DNA of 64,000 nt from Streptomyces sp. NBC_01016 (GCF_026341035.1 NZ_JAPEOQ010000001.1:62001-126000); one strand, 5' to 3'. Positions 7,893 to 16,558 are shown, numbered from the stretch's first letter. Notes: generated by a model not told the origin, from the letters alone. Numbers and translations are program-made.

Positions 7893-9269
7893 ATGACGTC
7901 GTCGCCGATTGCCTCGGACATCTCGACGCCGCAGTCTCCACGACCGAACCTCGCCTTCCGGGAGCTGCGCGGCCAGCGCTCGCCGGGCGAGTTCGCGGCC
8001 GCGGTGCGGCGCGCGGCCCGGGAGATCGGTGAGCGGGTCAGCTGCGACGCGCGCTACATCGGACGCGTGGAGGCCGGCGAGATCCGCTGCCCCAACTACG
8101 CGTACGAGCGGGTGTTCCTGCACATGTTCCCGGGCCGGACCCTCGCGGACCTGGGGTTCGCGCCCCGCTCTGCGGTACGTGGCCGGGGTGCGCGCCCCGC
8201 CGCTGCCACCGCCGACGCGCAGTACACGTGCCACGCAGAAAACAAGGAGAGCGACGTGCGACGTCGCGCATTCATGACCGGCATGACCGGTTCGACAGCC
8301 ACCGTGGCCGTTGCCGCCCTGGCGCCCTTCGGCGTCCCCACGCTTCCCGCGGACCTCGACCGGCATCCGGCGCGGGCCGGGATCAACGCCGTCGAGGAGG
8401 CGATCCGGCGGATCCGGCTGCTCGACGACCGGCACGGCGCCGACGGCCTGTACCGGCGGGCCTCGACCCCGCTGCGGACCGCCTTCGAGCTGCTCGACGC
8501 GGGCCCGGGCCAGCGCGAGGTCACCGAGCGACTGCAGGCCGGGGCGGGTGAACTGGCCATTTCCGTAGGCTGGTTGGCCCATGACTCGGGCCGCTTCGAC
8601 GACGCGCGCTCGCACTACGCGGAGGCGCTCGCGACGGCGCGGATGGCGGGCGACGAGGCGTTGGAGGCGCACGCGTTCTGCAACACGGCGTTCCTGGCGC
8701 GCGACGCGGGGCGCCCCCGCGAGGCGGTACGCGCCGCCCAGGCCGCGACCCGCGTGGCGTCCCGCCTCGGCTCGCCCCGGCTGCTCTCCCTCCTCGCGCT
8801 ACGAGAGGCAGGCGGCTGGGCGGGGCTCGGCGACCAGCCCTCCTGCGAACGCTCGCTCGCCCGCGCGCAGGCGCTGTTCGCGCGGGGGGCGTCGGACGCG
8901 GATCCGGAGTGGATGTCGTTCTACGGCGAGGCCGAGTTGGAGGGCCTGGAGGCGCAGTGCTGGTCAGCGTTGGGCGGCTGGGACCGGGCGTCCCTGCACG
9001 CGCGGCGCGCGGTGGCCCTCCAGGATCCGCACTTCACCCGCAACATGGCGTTGTACACGGCCGAGTTGGCCGACGACCTGGCGCGCGCGGGTCACCCCGA
9101 CGAATCGGCTGCAGAGGGTCTGCGCGCCCTCAACCTTCTCCAAGACGTCCGCTCTTCCCGCATCGAGGGCATGCTGGCCACGACGGCCCGCGTCCTCCTC
9201 CCCCACCGCCGCGCATCGGGCGTCTCCGCGTTCCTGGACACCCACGCGATGTCGCGCCGCTCGGCTTAG
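7893..9269 (+). CDS. Large HTH/TPR-type developmental-style regulator
   Basis: This is a 458-residue protein. Residues ~10-90 look like an atypical XRE-type DNA-binding region (FAAAVRRAAREIGERVSCDARYIGRVEAGEIRCPNYAYERV). A basic then hydrophobic segment (VRRRAFMTGMTGSTATVAVAALAPFG) resembles a twin-arginine signal but sits internally, as in many Streptomyces regulators of this type. The rest is helical with TPR-like repeats (DDARSHYAEALATARMAGDEALEAHAFCNTAFLARDAG). The ATG has GGGAGGAC upstream. Proteins with this design include NsdA-like negative regulators of development, but the sequence does not look like NsdA itself. It probably controls its own divergent partner. Confidence 0.78.
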   Translation: MTSSPIASDISTPQSPRPNLAFRELRGQRSPGEFAAAVRRAAREIGERVSCDARYIGRVEAGEIRCPNYAYERVFLHMFPGRTLADLGFAPRSAVRGRGARPAAATADAQYTCHAENKESDVRRRAFMTGMTGSTATVAVAALAPFGVPTLPADLDRHPARAGINAVEEAIRRIRLLDDRHGADGLYRRASTPLRTAFELLDAGPGQREVTERLQAGAGELAISVGWLAHDSGRFDDARSHYAEALATARMAGDEALEAHAFCNTAFLARDAGRPREAVRAAQAATRVASRLGSPRLLSLLALREAGGWAGLGDQPSCERSLARAQALFARGASDADPEWMSFYGEAELEGLEAQCWSALGGWDRASLHARRAVALQDPHFTRNMALYTAELADDLARAGHPDESAAEGLRALNLLQDVRSSRIEGMLATTARVLLPHRRASGVSAFLDTHAMSRRSA

Positions 9270-10090
9270 CCACCCACTCTTACGCCACGAGGCTCCGCCC
9301 CGAACCCCGCGCCTCAAACGCCGACGGGGCTGAAAGCTCGGGACTCTGCCCCGGCCCCGCGGGCTCTCGCTCGAAAGACGGGGCTGATTTCGCCGAACCG
9401 GCGTTACGGCCTCGGGGCTCCGCCCCGGCCCCCGCGAGTCTCGTCCCAGAGCGGGGCTTGATTTGCCCACCCACCGCGGCACTTGAATTGACCACCCGCC
9501 GCAGGGGCTTGAAGTGCCCCGCCCACCCGCAAGCGATCCCCCGGCTCCCGCCCATCTCCCACAGGGGCGTCGGCCCGACGGGGTGCCGCACCACGCCTTG
9601 GGCGACCCGGCGACGACCACGGCTCCCCACCCGTTGCGGTCGACGCCGTCCCCACCTTGGGCGAACCCCGCCAACCGCAGCTCCCCGCCCGTTGCGATCG
9701 ACCGCCGCCCCCGCCTTGAGCAACGCCAACCCCGACTCCCCACCCCTTGCGGTCGACCGCCCCTGCCTTGGGCAATCTGCCGCCTGGGGCGGCAGGGTGG
9801 GCAAGGCGGCACCCCGGTGCCGCGCACCCCTCACGACAGACGCCAGCCCCGGCACGACCCCGGCCCGGGGCAGGCCGAAGCCCCCGGAGGGGGCGGGCGG
9901 GTGGGAAATGACCGGGCACCGGCACAGCCGGAAAGACACCGATGCCGCACGCCGAACGCAAAGGCACACACCCCGGCACAGCCGGACAAGGACCGATGCC
10001 GCGCGCCGAGCGCAAAGGCGCCGACCCCGGCACCGCCGGACAAGGACCGGTGCCGCGCGCCGAGCGCAAGGGCGCCGACCCCGGCACCGC
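9270..10090. repeat. 820-bp convergent gap packed with repeats
   Basis: No gene is supported here. The gap holds a family A palindromic repeat (about 9290-9470), an imperfect ~60-bp tandem repeat containing GTTGCGGTCGAC-like cores (three units, about 9600-9762), one copy of family B (9765-9826), and three units of a 54-bp tandem repeat (about 9936-10090) ending at the stop codon of the phosphatase gene. Confidence 0.8.
9765..9826 (+). repeat. Repeat family B, copy 1
   Basis: This element of about 62 bases contains GGGCAATCTGCCGCC, GGGCGGCAGGGTGGGCAAGG and CGGCACCCCGGTGCCG, the last a near-perfect hairpin. It recurs at 22151-22212 (inverted) and 50259-50320. Confidence 0.85.
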
Positions 10091-10690
10091 TCAGCCCACC
10101 GCCAGGTGCCCCGTTTCGTTCCAGGACTCCAGCGCCGGCTCCCCGTACGCCCACCCGAGCACCGACAGCGACGTCGGGTTCAGCCGGATCCGCGCCGCGA
10201 AGTCCAGCGGGAATCCGAGCCAACGCGCCCCGATCGACCGCAAAATGTGGCCGTGGGCGAAGACGAGAACGTCCCGGTCGGCCGAGCGCACCCACTCCAC
10301 GACCTCGTCGGCCCGCGCCGTCACCTCGGCGAGCGACTCCCCCTCCGGCACCCCGTCCCGCCAGATGAACCAGCCGGGCCTGCGCTCCTGGATCTGCGCC
10401 GGCGTCAGCCCCTCGTACGCCCCGTAGTCCCACTCCATGAGCGCGTCCCACACAGCCGCCCGCTCCCCGAACCCGGCAAGCTCACACGTCTCGCTCGCCC
10501 GCACCAGCGGAGACGTCCGGACCTCCACCCCGTCGAGCCCGTCGTACGGCGCACGCCCGAGCCGCTCCCCGAGCAGTTTCGCGCCACGCCTGCCCTCTTC
10601 CAGGAGTGGAATGTCCGTCCTCCCGGTGTGCCGTCCGGACAGCGACCATTCGGTCTGTCCGTGCCGGGCCAACAGGATGCGCGGTGCCAT
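10091..10690 (-). CDS. Histidine phosphatase family protein (phosphoglycerate mutase-like)
   Basis: This 199-residue cytoplasmic protein opens with the catalytic RHG motif ([21 protein letters not shown]), whose His accepts the phosphate. [14 protein letters not shown] carries the acid/base Glu region, and [18 protein letters not shown] the second catalytic His. The size and motifs fit broad-specificity PhoE/GpmB-type phosphatases rather than glycolytic mutase. A GAGGAGG ribosome site precedes the ATG. Two direct AACTACAAG repeats lie just upstream. The gene is divergent from the PAP2 gene at 10933. Confidence 0.88.
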   Translation of the reverse strand: MAPRILLARHGQTEWSLSGRHTGRTDIPLLEEGRRGAKLLGERLGRAPYDGLDGVEVRTSPLVRASETCELAGFGERAAVWDALMEWDYGAYEGLTPAQIQERRPGWFIWRDGVPEGESLAEVTARADEVVEWVRSADRDVLVFAHGHILRSIGARWLGFPLDFAARIRLNPTSLSVLGWAYGEPALESWNETGHLAVG

Positions 10691-10707
10691 GAGGAGGCCT
10701 CTTTCGA

Positions 10708-10726
10708 AACTACAAGCAACTACAAG
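10708..10726. promoter_or_regulatory. Direct repeat AACTACAAG x2, one helical turn apart
   Basis: AACTACAAG occurs at 10708-10716 and 10718-10726, a 10-bp period, 18 bases or more upstream of the phosphatase ATG. The spacing places both copies on one DNA face. The cognate regulator is unknown. Confidence 0.45.
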
Positions 10727-10932
10727 GGTTCAAGGGTGAACATAGGACGAGCGGGAAGGCTCGCCCCGTCCATCATCGCGCAACCCACAGGGAGGTCGCC
10801 CGGCGGGCAACCCGTGGCGCGATCGCTGCGTCTAGGAGGGTCGGGGGTCGCCCACACAGAGCCCCATATACACCGTAAGAGTGAGGCCGTGGCCAGAGGC
10901 CGGCGCACGAGCGAAGAGGGGGAGCGGCCCGC

Positions 10933-11862
10933 ATGTCGCAGACCGACGAGGCACCGCGCACGGAAGCGATACCCGGCGCCGGGCTCCGCTGGTGGACGGA
11001 ACTGCCGCTGATCCTCCTGGTGTACGGCGCGTACTCGGCGGGCCGACTGCTCGCCCGTGGCGATGTGGGACAGGCCGTCGACCACGGTCTCGCGATCCTC
11101 CGGGCCGAACAGGCCGTCCACCTCAACCTCGAGCACCCGCTGAACCGTCTCTTCACCCGCGAACCGTGGCTCGGCGTCCCCGCCGACTTCTGGTACGCCT
11201 CGCTCCACTATCTGGTCACGCCGATCGTCCTCGTCTGGCTGTTCCGCCGCCGCTCCGAGATCTACCGCACGGCCCGCACGTGGCTGATGACCTCGACGAT
11301 GATCGGCCTCATCGGCTTCGTCCTGCTGCCGACCAGCCCGCCCCGGCTGCTCGCCGCGAACCACGGCTTCATCGACACGATGGCCCACTACAGCTCGTAC
11401 GGCTGGTGGGGCGGCGCGGCCAGCGCCCCCAAGGGCATGGGCGGCCTGACCAACCAGTACGCGGCGATGCCGAGCCTGCACGTCGGCTGGGCGCTGTGGT
11501 GCGGCGTCCTGCTGTGGCGGCACGCCCGCTCCCCGTACGTGAAGGCGATGGGCGTCGCGTACCCGCTGCTCACCACGGTCATCGTGATGGGCACGGCCAA
11601 CCACTACTTCTTCGACGCGCTCGCCGGGGTCGCGGCGATGGCCCTCGGCCTGCTCCTGACGAAGCCGGTGCGGCTCGTCGCGGCACGCCTGAAGGACCGG
11701 GCGGGCCTCGTGCTCGCGGGGGCGCAGGCCTCCCCTTCCGCCACGCACGCCCCGATTGTCAGTGGAGAATGCCAGACTTCCCAGGGTGAGCGAATTCCCC
11801 GACAGCGCAAGGCAGCCGCGTCGCAGGACAGCGACGACGGGGCTGCGGCACCGGCTCGCTGA
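10933..11862 (+). CDS. PAP2-superfamily integral membrane protein
   Basis: This 309-residue multi-pass membrane protein has about six TM helices (LPLILLVYGAYSAGRLLA; LHYLVTPIVLVWLF; TSTMIGLIGFVLLP; WALWCGVLLW; YPLLTTVIVMG; ALAGVAAMALGLLL). The acid-phosphatase/PAP2 signature appears as NQYAAMPSLHVGWALW (SLH motif) and ANHYFFDALAG (second catalytic His and Asp). The longer N-terminus and DFWYASLHYLVTP motif match the inositol-phosphoryl-ceramide/AUR1-like branch of Streptomyces PAP2 proteins. It probably hydrolyses or transfers lipid phosphate at the membrane. Its end overlaps the start of the nuclease gene, so the two may be cotranscribed, though function gives no obvious link. Confidence 0.85.
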   Translation: MSQTDEAPRTEAIPGAGLRWWTELPLILLVYGAYSAGRLLARGDVGQAVDHGLAILRAEQAVHLNLEHPLNRLFTREPWLGVPADFWYASLHYLVTPIVLVWLFRRRSEIYRTARTWLMTSTMIGLIGFVLLPTSPPRLLAANHGFIDTMAHYSSYGWWGGAASAPKGMGGLTNQYAAMPSLHVGWALWCGVLLWRHARSPYVKAMGVAYPLLTTVIVMGTANHYFFDALAGVAAMALGLLLTKPVRLVAARLKDRAGLVLAGAQASPSATHAPIVSGECQTSQGERIPRQRKAAASQDSDDGAAAPAR

Positions 11863-12943
11863 ACTGCGCGGCCCCGACCATCCGCCGCGTCCGCTGGACG
11901 CCCGGGCCCTGGCCGCGCTCGCGGCGAACCCGGGCTGCCGAAGGCGGGCGCTCCTGGACGGCGCGGGGGTCGACAAGGCGCGCGTAGCGGATGCGCTGGG
12001 CTCACCGTCCTCGTTCGGCCAGTCCCAGTTCGCCCTGGCCCGCGGCAATGTGTTCGAGGCGCGGGTGAAGTCGGACGGCGGCGCGGAGCTGCTCAAGCTC
12101 GTCCACGCACGCGTGGACGGCACCGCGCCCGAGCCGACGCCCGATGTCGTACGGGCCCCCGACCTGTCGGCGATCGGCCCCGAGGGCCGCACGGCGCGCA
12201 CCGCGCTCGCCCTCCGGGAGGCCGTCGAGTCGCCGGGGACCTGGACGTTCCTCGACCACCCGATGCTGGCGCTCGATGTGGCGGGCAGCCCGGCGTTCCT
12301 GGAGCCGGACGCGGTGGTGGTGCATCCGGACGGCAGCTGGACGGTGGTAGAGATCAAGTCGTTCCCGATGATCGACGGTGCGGCGGACGCGTCGAAGGTG
12401 GGCGCGGCGGCCCGCCAGTCGGCGGTGTACGTGCTGGCCCTGGAGGAGGTCGCGGCGCGGATGCCGGACGCGGAGGTGCGGGTCAGGGACCGGATCGTCC
12501 TCGTCTGCCCCAAGGACTTCTCGAACCTGCCGGCCGCGTCGGCCGTCGACGTGCGCAAGCAACGGTCGGTGACGCGCCGCCAGTTGGCGCGCCTGACCCG
12601 CGTGGAGGACATCGCTGCGGCGCGTCCGCCGGGCACGGTCTTCGACCCGGAGCTGCCCACGGACGAGCTGACGGCGGCGGTCGAGTCGGTTCCCGCGACG
12701 TACGCGCCGGAGTGCCTGGCCGCGTGCGAGCTGGCGTTCCACTGCCGTGACCACGCGCGCGGGGAGGGCGCGGTGACCGCGCTCGGCCGCCCCTTGCGCG
12801 CCGAACTCGGCTCGCTGACCACGGTCGACGAGGTACTCGCCGCCGCCCACGGCGAGGCGGGCGACCCGGCGGACCCGACGGTGGCGGCGCTGCGCCGCGC
12901 GGCGACGCTGCGGGCCGAGGCACTCGGAGGTGCGCACCGGTGA
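11786..12943 (+). CDS. RecB/Cas4-like PD-(D/E)XK nuclease with probable Fe-S cluster
   Basis: This 385-residue protein (GTG start at VSEFPDS) begins inside the end of the PAP2 gene; a TTG or GTG 24-30 bases earlier is possible. The nuclease core reads GNVFE (87-91), EPDAVVV (Asp175), VEIKS (Glu189, Lys191) and QSAVY (Gln211/Tyr215). These are the G-E, D, E-x-K and QxxxY motifs of RecB-family exonucleases. Cys51 in NPGCRRR and a C-terminal Cys310-x3-Cys314-x5-Cys320 cluster match the four-cysteine iron-sulfur arrangement of Cas4, AddB and Dna2. It is coupled by a GTGA overlap to an unknown gene and then to an SF1 helicase. No cas genes are near, so a CRISPR role is unlikely. Confidence 0.75.
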   Translation: MSEFPDSARQPRRRTATTGLRHRLAELRGPDHPPRPLDARALAALAANPGCRRRALLDGAGVDKARVADALGSPSSFGQSQFALARGNVFEARVKSDGGAELLKLVHARVDGTAPEPTPDVVRAPDLSAIGPEGRTARTALALREAVESPGTWTFLDHPMLALDVAGSPAFLEPDAVVVHPDGSWTVVEIKSFPMIDGAADASKVGAAARQSAVYVLALEEVAARMPDAEVRVRDRIVLVCPKDFSNLPAASAVDVRKQRSVTRRQLARLTRVEDIAAARPPGTVFDPELPTDELTAAVESVPATYAPECLAACELAFHCRDHARGEGAVTALGRPLRAELGSLTTVDEVLAAAHGEAGDPADPTVAALRRAATLRAEALGGAHR

Positions 12944-14538
12944 GCCTGATCAACCATCTGGCCCGGCTGGAAGCCACCCACTCGGGACGCGCCCAGCGTT
13001 CGGCCACGGTGCGGCACCGCCACCTGTCCCAGCGCCCCCTGGTGGTCGTGCCGCTCACGACGGCCGGTGAGACCGGCGCTCCGCTCGGCGCGCTCGTCGG
13101 CACCGAGCGCACATCGCCGCGGCTCCTGGTCGTCCCGCAGCCCCGCGACCGCGACCTCCGCTTCGCGTTCCTGACGCAACTGGCCGATGAGGTCCTGCCG
13201 TACATCGACACGTACGCCACCGATGTCGAGGCCGCCGAGCGCAGCGAGGTCGACCCGGAGACCGGCAAGAAGGTCAAGGTCGAGGTCGAACTGTGCGCGG
13301 ACGCCCCGCAGATGATCGTGCCGGGCCGCGCGGGCATCGAGTTCCTCCGCCTCCTCGGCCGCTCCATGCGCTTTCGCCGCACCGCCGAGCAGGACCCGGA
13401 GACGCCCTACCCCGCGCCGCCGCACGTCCCGCTCCTCGGCCGCTGGCTCACGCACTTCGGGGAGCGGTCACGGGTCCCCGGCTCCGCCCTGCTCCTCGCG
13501 ATGACGGACCTGCTGTCGCGGCACTGGGCGACGGGCCAGTCGAGCCTGGAGGACCAGCACTTGGGCGCGCTGCTCGCCTGGATCGAGGCACCGGAAGGCA
13601 CCTCGGGCGCGGCGGCCGCGCTCGGCGCCGAGCTGGACCGCGACAGGCACGGGCAGCTGCTCTGCCCGCCTGCGGGCCCCGCCACGGACCCCGCGTTCGA
13701 CAACAAGCTGCTCGCGCCCGCGATCGAGCGCTACGACAAGGCCCGTACGCGCCACGCGGCCGCCGAGGACGCCGTCGAGGCCGAGGGCCGCCTCGCCGAA
13801 CTGACCGCAGCCGAGCGGGAGATCAACGCCCTGGTCGAGTCCCGTACCCGGCCCACCTGGGACGCGGTGTGGCGCGGCCTCGACCAGCTGTGCACGCTGC
13901 CCGAGGGCGCGTACGCGGCGGAGCGCTGGACCCGCGACCGCTGGTCGTTCACCGGGCACCGCGACCGGGTCCTCGCGGGCGAGCCCCCGCAGCCGCGCCG
14001 CGACGACGCGGTGACGGCGGCGAACAAGCTGGCCACGCGCGAGCGCGAGCAGGCCCGCCTGGACGCGCAGGAGGCGCTGGACGACCCGCTGGTGATGGCG
14101 GGCCGCCGCCTCTCAGGCGAGGCGTTCGCCGGTGAGGTGACCGAGGTGGTGGCGGCGTACAACGAGAAGAAGCGGCCCCGCCCGCTCGTCACGCTCCGCA
14201 CGCAGGACGGGCCGCGCCTCGGCGTGGGCGTGAAGGTGTACCGCACCCTCGAAGGCAAGCCGCAGACGGCCGAGTTCGTGGGTTACGAGGACGAGGGCGC
14301 CGAGGGCACGGACGCCCCCGTCGTGCTGCGGATCCTGGACAAGATGGGGCGCGGCAAGGAGCCGGCCGAGGGCTCGCTGCCGGAGAAGGGCGAGCGGATC
14401 TGCTGGACGCTGTTCGAGCACGAGCAGCGCGGCGGCCCCAAGCTGCCGGAGCCGGAGGAGACACCGTGGACGCACGGCGGCCCGCCGGGGACGGGCGCGG
14501 AGTCGCCCGACACCGTGACTTCGGAGGACGTGCTGTGA
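12940..14538 (+). CDS. Unknown 532-residue protein between nuclease and helicase
   Basis: This protein starts with GTG overlapping the nuclease stop (GTGA) and ends overlapping the helicase start (GTGA), so its level is tied to both. It has no signal peptide or TM helix. A basic N-terminus (LARLEATHSGRAQRSATVRHRHL) leads to a globular first half. A charged probable coiled coil follows around residues 265-300 (AAAEDAVEAEGRLAELTAAEREINALVE), and a beta-rich C-terminal part (GVGVKVYRTLEGKPQTAEFVGYED; VVLRILDKMGRG) precedes an acidic Pro-rich tail. I do not recognise any family. Context suggests a DNA-binding or scaffold subunit of a nuclease-helicase complex. Confidence 0.8.
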   Translation: MSLINHLARLEATHSGRAQRSATVRHRHLSQRPLVVVPLTTAGETGAPLGALVGTERTSPRLLVVPQPRDRDLRFAFLTQLADEVLPYIDTYATDVEAAERSEVDPETGKKVKVEVELCADAPQMIVPGRAGIEFLRLLGRSMRFRRTAEQDPETPYPAPPHVPLLGRWLTHFGERSRVPGSALLLAMTDLLSRHWATGQSSLEDQHLGALLAWIEAPEGTSGAAAALGAELDRDRHGQLLCPPAGPATDPAFDNKLLAPAIERYDKARTRHAAAEDAVEAEGRLAELTAAEREINALVESRTRPTWDAVWRGLDQLCTLPEGAYAAERWTRDRWSFTGHRDRVLAGEPPQPRRDDAVTAANKLATREREQARLDAQEALDDPLVMAGRRLSGEAFAGEVTEVVAAYNEKKRPRPLVTLRTQDGPRLGVGVKVYRTLEGKPQTAEFVGYEDEGAEGTDAPVVLRILDKMGRGKEPAEGSLPEKGERICWTLFEHEQRGGPKLPEPEETPWTHGGPPGTGAESPDTVTSEDVL

Positions 14539-15902
14539 CCACGACGACCACGCCCACAACCACGACCACCGCCCTCAGCCCGTCAGAGGCGGCCGGGCAG
14601 GCGACCGCCGCCATCCTCCGCGACACCCTGCACGGCACGGCGCGCGGCATCGTCGTCGACTCGCCTCCCGGCGCCGGAAAGTCCACCCTCGTGGTGCGCG
14701 CCGCGCTCGAACTCGCGGACGCGGGCCGCCCATTGATGATCGTTGCGCAGACGAACGCGCAGGTGGACGACCTCGTCCTCCGCCTCCACACGAAGAACCC
14801 GGAGCTCGCCGTCGGCCGACTGCACAGCAGCGACCCGGACGCGTACGAGAAGGCGCTCGACGACCTGCCGAACGTCCGTCTGTCGACGAAGGTCGGCGAC
14901 CTGTCCCCGCTGCCGATCGTCGTCTCGACGGCCGCGAAGTGGGCGCACGTCAAGGACGTCGAGCCGTGGCCGCACGCGATCGTCGACGAGGCGTACCAGA
15001 TGCGCTCCGACGCGCTGCTCGCCGTGGCGGGGCTGTTCGAGCGGGCGCTGTTCGTGGGCGACCCGGGGCAGTTGGACCCGTTCGCGATCGTCGGCTCGGA
15101 GCAGTGGGCGGGCCTGTCCTACGACCCGTCGGCCTCGGCGGTGTCGACGCTGCTCGCCCACAACCCGGAGCTGCCGCAGCACCGCCTCCCGGTCTCCTGG
15201 CGCCTCCCGGCGTCCGCGGCCCCACTCGTATCGGACGCCTTCTACCCGTACACGCCGTTCCGCAGCGGCACGGACGAGGGCGACCGGGAGCTGGACTTCA
15301 AGGTGGCGTCGGACGGTTCGGGCCCGGACCTGGTCATCGACGAGGCGGCGGCCTCCGGCTGGGGCCTGCTCGAACTCCCCGCCGCGCACACGCCACGTAC
15401 GGACCCGGAGGCGGTACGGGCCGTGGCCCTGGTCGTACGACGACTGCTCGACCGGGAGGGCGTCACGCGCTCCGAGTCCGGCGAGGGCGCGCTGACGGCC
15501 GACCGGATCTGCGTCGGCACCGCGCACCGCGACCAGGCGGCGGCGGTACGGGCGGCGCTGGAGGACCTCGACGTCAAGGACGTCACCGTCGACACGGCGA
15601 ACCGCCTTCAGGGCCGCGAGTTCGACGTCACCGTCGTCCTGCACCCACTGTCCGGACGCCCCGACGCGACGGCGTTCCACTTGGAGACGGGCCGGCTCTG
15701 CGTCCTCGCGTCACGGCATCGGCACGCGTGCGTGGTGGTGTGCAGGGCCGGAGTCGCGGACCTCCTGGACGAACACCCGTCGGCGGACCCGGTGCAACTC
15801 GGGGTGACGGTGAAATTCCCGGACGGCTGGGAGGCGAACCACTCAGTCCTGGCCCGCCTGTCCGAACACCGGGTCCACCACTCAAGCCCCTGCGGCGATT
15901 GA
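14535..15902 (+). CDS. SF1 helicase/ATPase of the UPF1/Dna2 type
   Basis: This 455-residue ATPase starts at GTG 14535 (VTTTTTPTTTTTALSPSEAAGQ). Helicase motifs in order: Walker A SPPGAGKST (43-51), Walker B IVDEAYQM (DEA 151-153), motif III FVGDPGQLDPF (175-180), motif IV arginine in PVSWRLP (R223), motif V DTANRLQGREFDV (QGRE 359-362) and motif VI VLASRHRHACVVV (393-397). The GDPGQL and QGRE forms point to SF1B helicases such as Dna2 and UPF1. It is shorter than most because the usual 1B/2B inserts are small. The last residues (SSPCGD) and the stop are encoded by a family A palindromic repeat. It is the third gene of the coupled trio. Confidence 0.85.
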   Translation: MTTTTTPTTTTTALSPSEAAGQATAAILRDTLHGTARGIVVDSPPGAGKSTLVVRAALELADAGRPLMIVAQTNAQVDDLVLRLHTKNPELAVGRLHSSDPDAYEKALDDLPNVRLSTKVGDLSPLPIVVSTAAKWAHVKDVEPWPHAIVDEAYQMRSDALLAVAGLFERALFVGDPGQLDPFAIVGSEQWAGLSYDPSASAVSTLLAHNPELPQHRLPVSWRLPASAAPLVSDAFYPYTPFRSGTDEGDRELDFKVASDGSGPDLVIDEAAASGWGLLELPAAHTPRTDPEAVRAVALVVRRLLDREGVTRSESGEGALTADRICVGTAHRDQAAAVRAALEDLDVKDVTVDTANRLQGREFDVTVVLHPLSGRPDATAFHLETGRLCVLASRHRHACVVVCRAGVADLLDEHPSADPVQLGVTVKFPDGWEANHSVLARLSEHRVHHSSPCGD

Positions 15903-15932
15903 GCAGCGGGGTCCGGGGCAGAGCCCCGATCT
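15883..15932. repeat. Palindromic repeat family A, copy 3, overlapping helicase stop
   Basis: AAGCCCCTGCGGCGATTGAG followed by CAGCGGGGTCCGGGGCAGAG is a standard family A unit. It supplies the final codons of the helicase gene and could terminate the operon. Confidence 0.8.
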
Positions 15933-16061
15933 TTTGCCCCGGACCAGCCCCACCCCTCCACCCGCCCCCGGCGGAGCCCCCCGCCCTCTTGCGGGCCGAA
16001 GGACAATGGAAGGTGGCCCGACACCGAACCGCGGGCCACCCCGGCAACAGGAGGCCGCACG

Positions 16062-16412
16062 ATGGCGGAGCCCGACCGTACTCACCAGCCCCGGCTGCGA
16101 CCCGCCCCGCTGATCTTCGAACCCGCGGAGGCGTCCGCCGACCCGGAGCACTTCTTCGACCTGGAGTCCATCGAGGACCCCCGCGACCTGCTCACCCGCG
16201 CCACGGAGCTGACCCACGCGTTCCGCTCCGCGGCGGACCGGTCCATGGAGTTCCAGGCCGTCGCCGCGGCGCAGCTCGCGGACCCGCGCCGCTTCGACCG
16301 GCTCACCACGGCGGACATCGCGGAGCGCGCGGACTGGACCGAGGACTATGCGAAGAAGATGGTCGAGTTCGGCCGCGATCTGCTGCGCGGGAGCCAGGAA
16401 CAGACGACGTGA
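16062..16412 (+). CDS. Small conserved protein of unknown function
   Basis: This 116-residue acidic protein has an excellent AGGAGGCC ribosome site nine bases before ATG. It is soluble and mostly helical (DPRDLLTRATELTHAFRSAADRSMEFQAVAAAQLADP; IAERADWTEDYAKKMVEFGRDLL). It lies 159 bases after the helicase in the same direction, separated by a repeat that may end the operon. I do not recognise the family; the second half looks like a small HTH-like segment (LTTADIAERADWTEDYAKKMV), weakly supported. Confidence 0.72.
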   Translation: MAEPDRTHQPRLRPAPLIFEPAEASADPEHFFDLESIEDPRDLLTRATELTHAFRSAADRSMEFQAVAAAQLADPRRFDRLTTADIAERADWTEDYAKKMVEFGRDLLRGSQEQTT

Positions 16413-16456
16413 CGAGGGCCGCGTCGGGGCCGCGCAGCGAGCCAGAAAGATCATTT

Positions 16457-16492
16457 GGCATATGCCAGGTGGGCAAGATACTCCACCCCGCC
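16457..16492. promoter_or_regulatory. TGGCATATGCCA palindrome with adjacent stem
   Basis: The perfect 12-bp palindrome TGGCATATGCCA at 16457-16468 sits in the extended context TTTGGCATATGCCAGG. A GGTGGGC/GCCCACC stem follows. The same arrangement occurs at 28898-28949. Confidence 0.5.
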
Positions 16493-16558
16493 CACCCCTG
16501 TCCCGATTTTCCGCAACCCTTGGCAATCGCCCCCTCACCCCCTGTAGATGTATGAGGC

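Noticed and set aside
9908..10090. Plus-strand repeat peptides across the 54-bp array
   Set aside because: All frames are open because of base composition; no ribosome site or conserved domain.
9600..10090. CRISPR array
   Set aside because: Units are contiguous imperfect tandem repeats without unique spacers, and no cas operon exists; the Cas4-like gene belongs to a helicase operon.
9831..10451. Minus-strand frame with 18-residue repeats GARHRSLSGGAGVGAFAL
   Set aside because: The period comes from the 54-bp DNA repeat; half of the frame is the shadow of the phosphatase gene and no start signal is seen.
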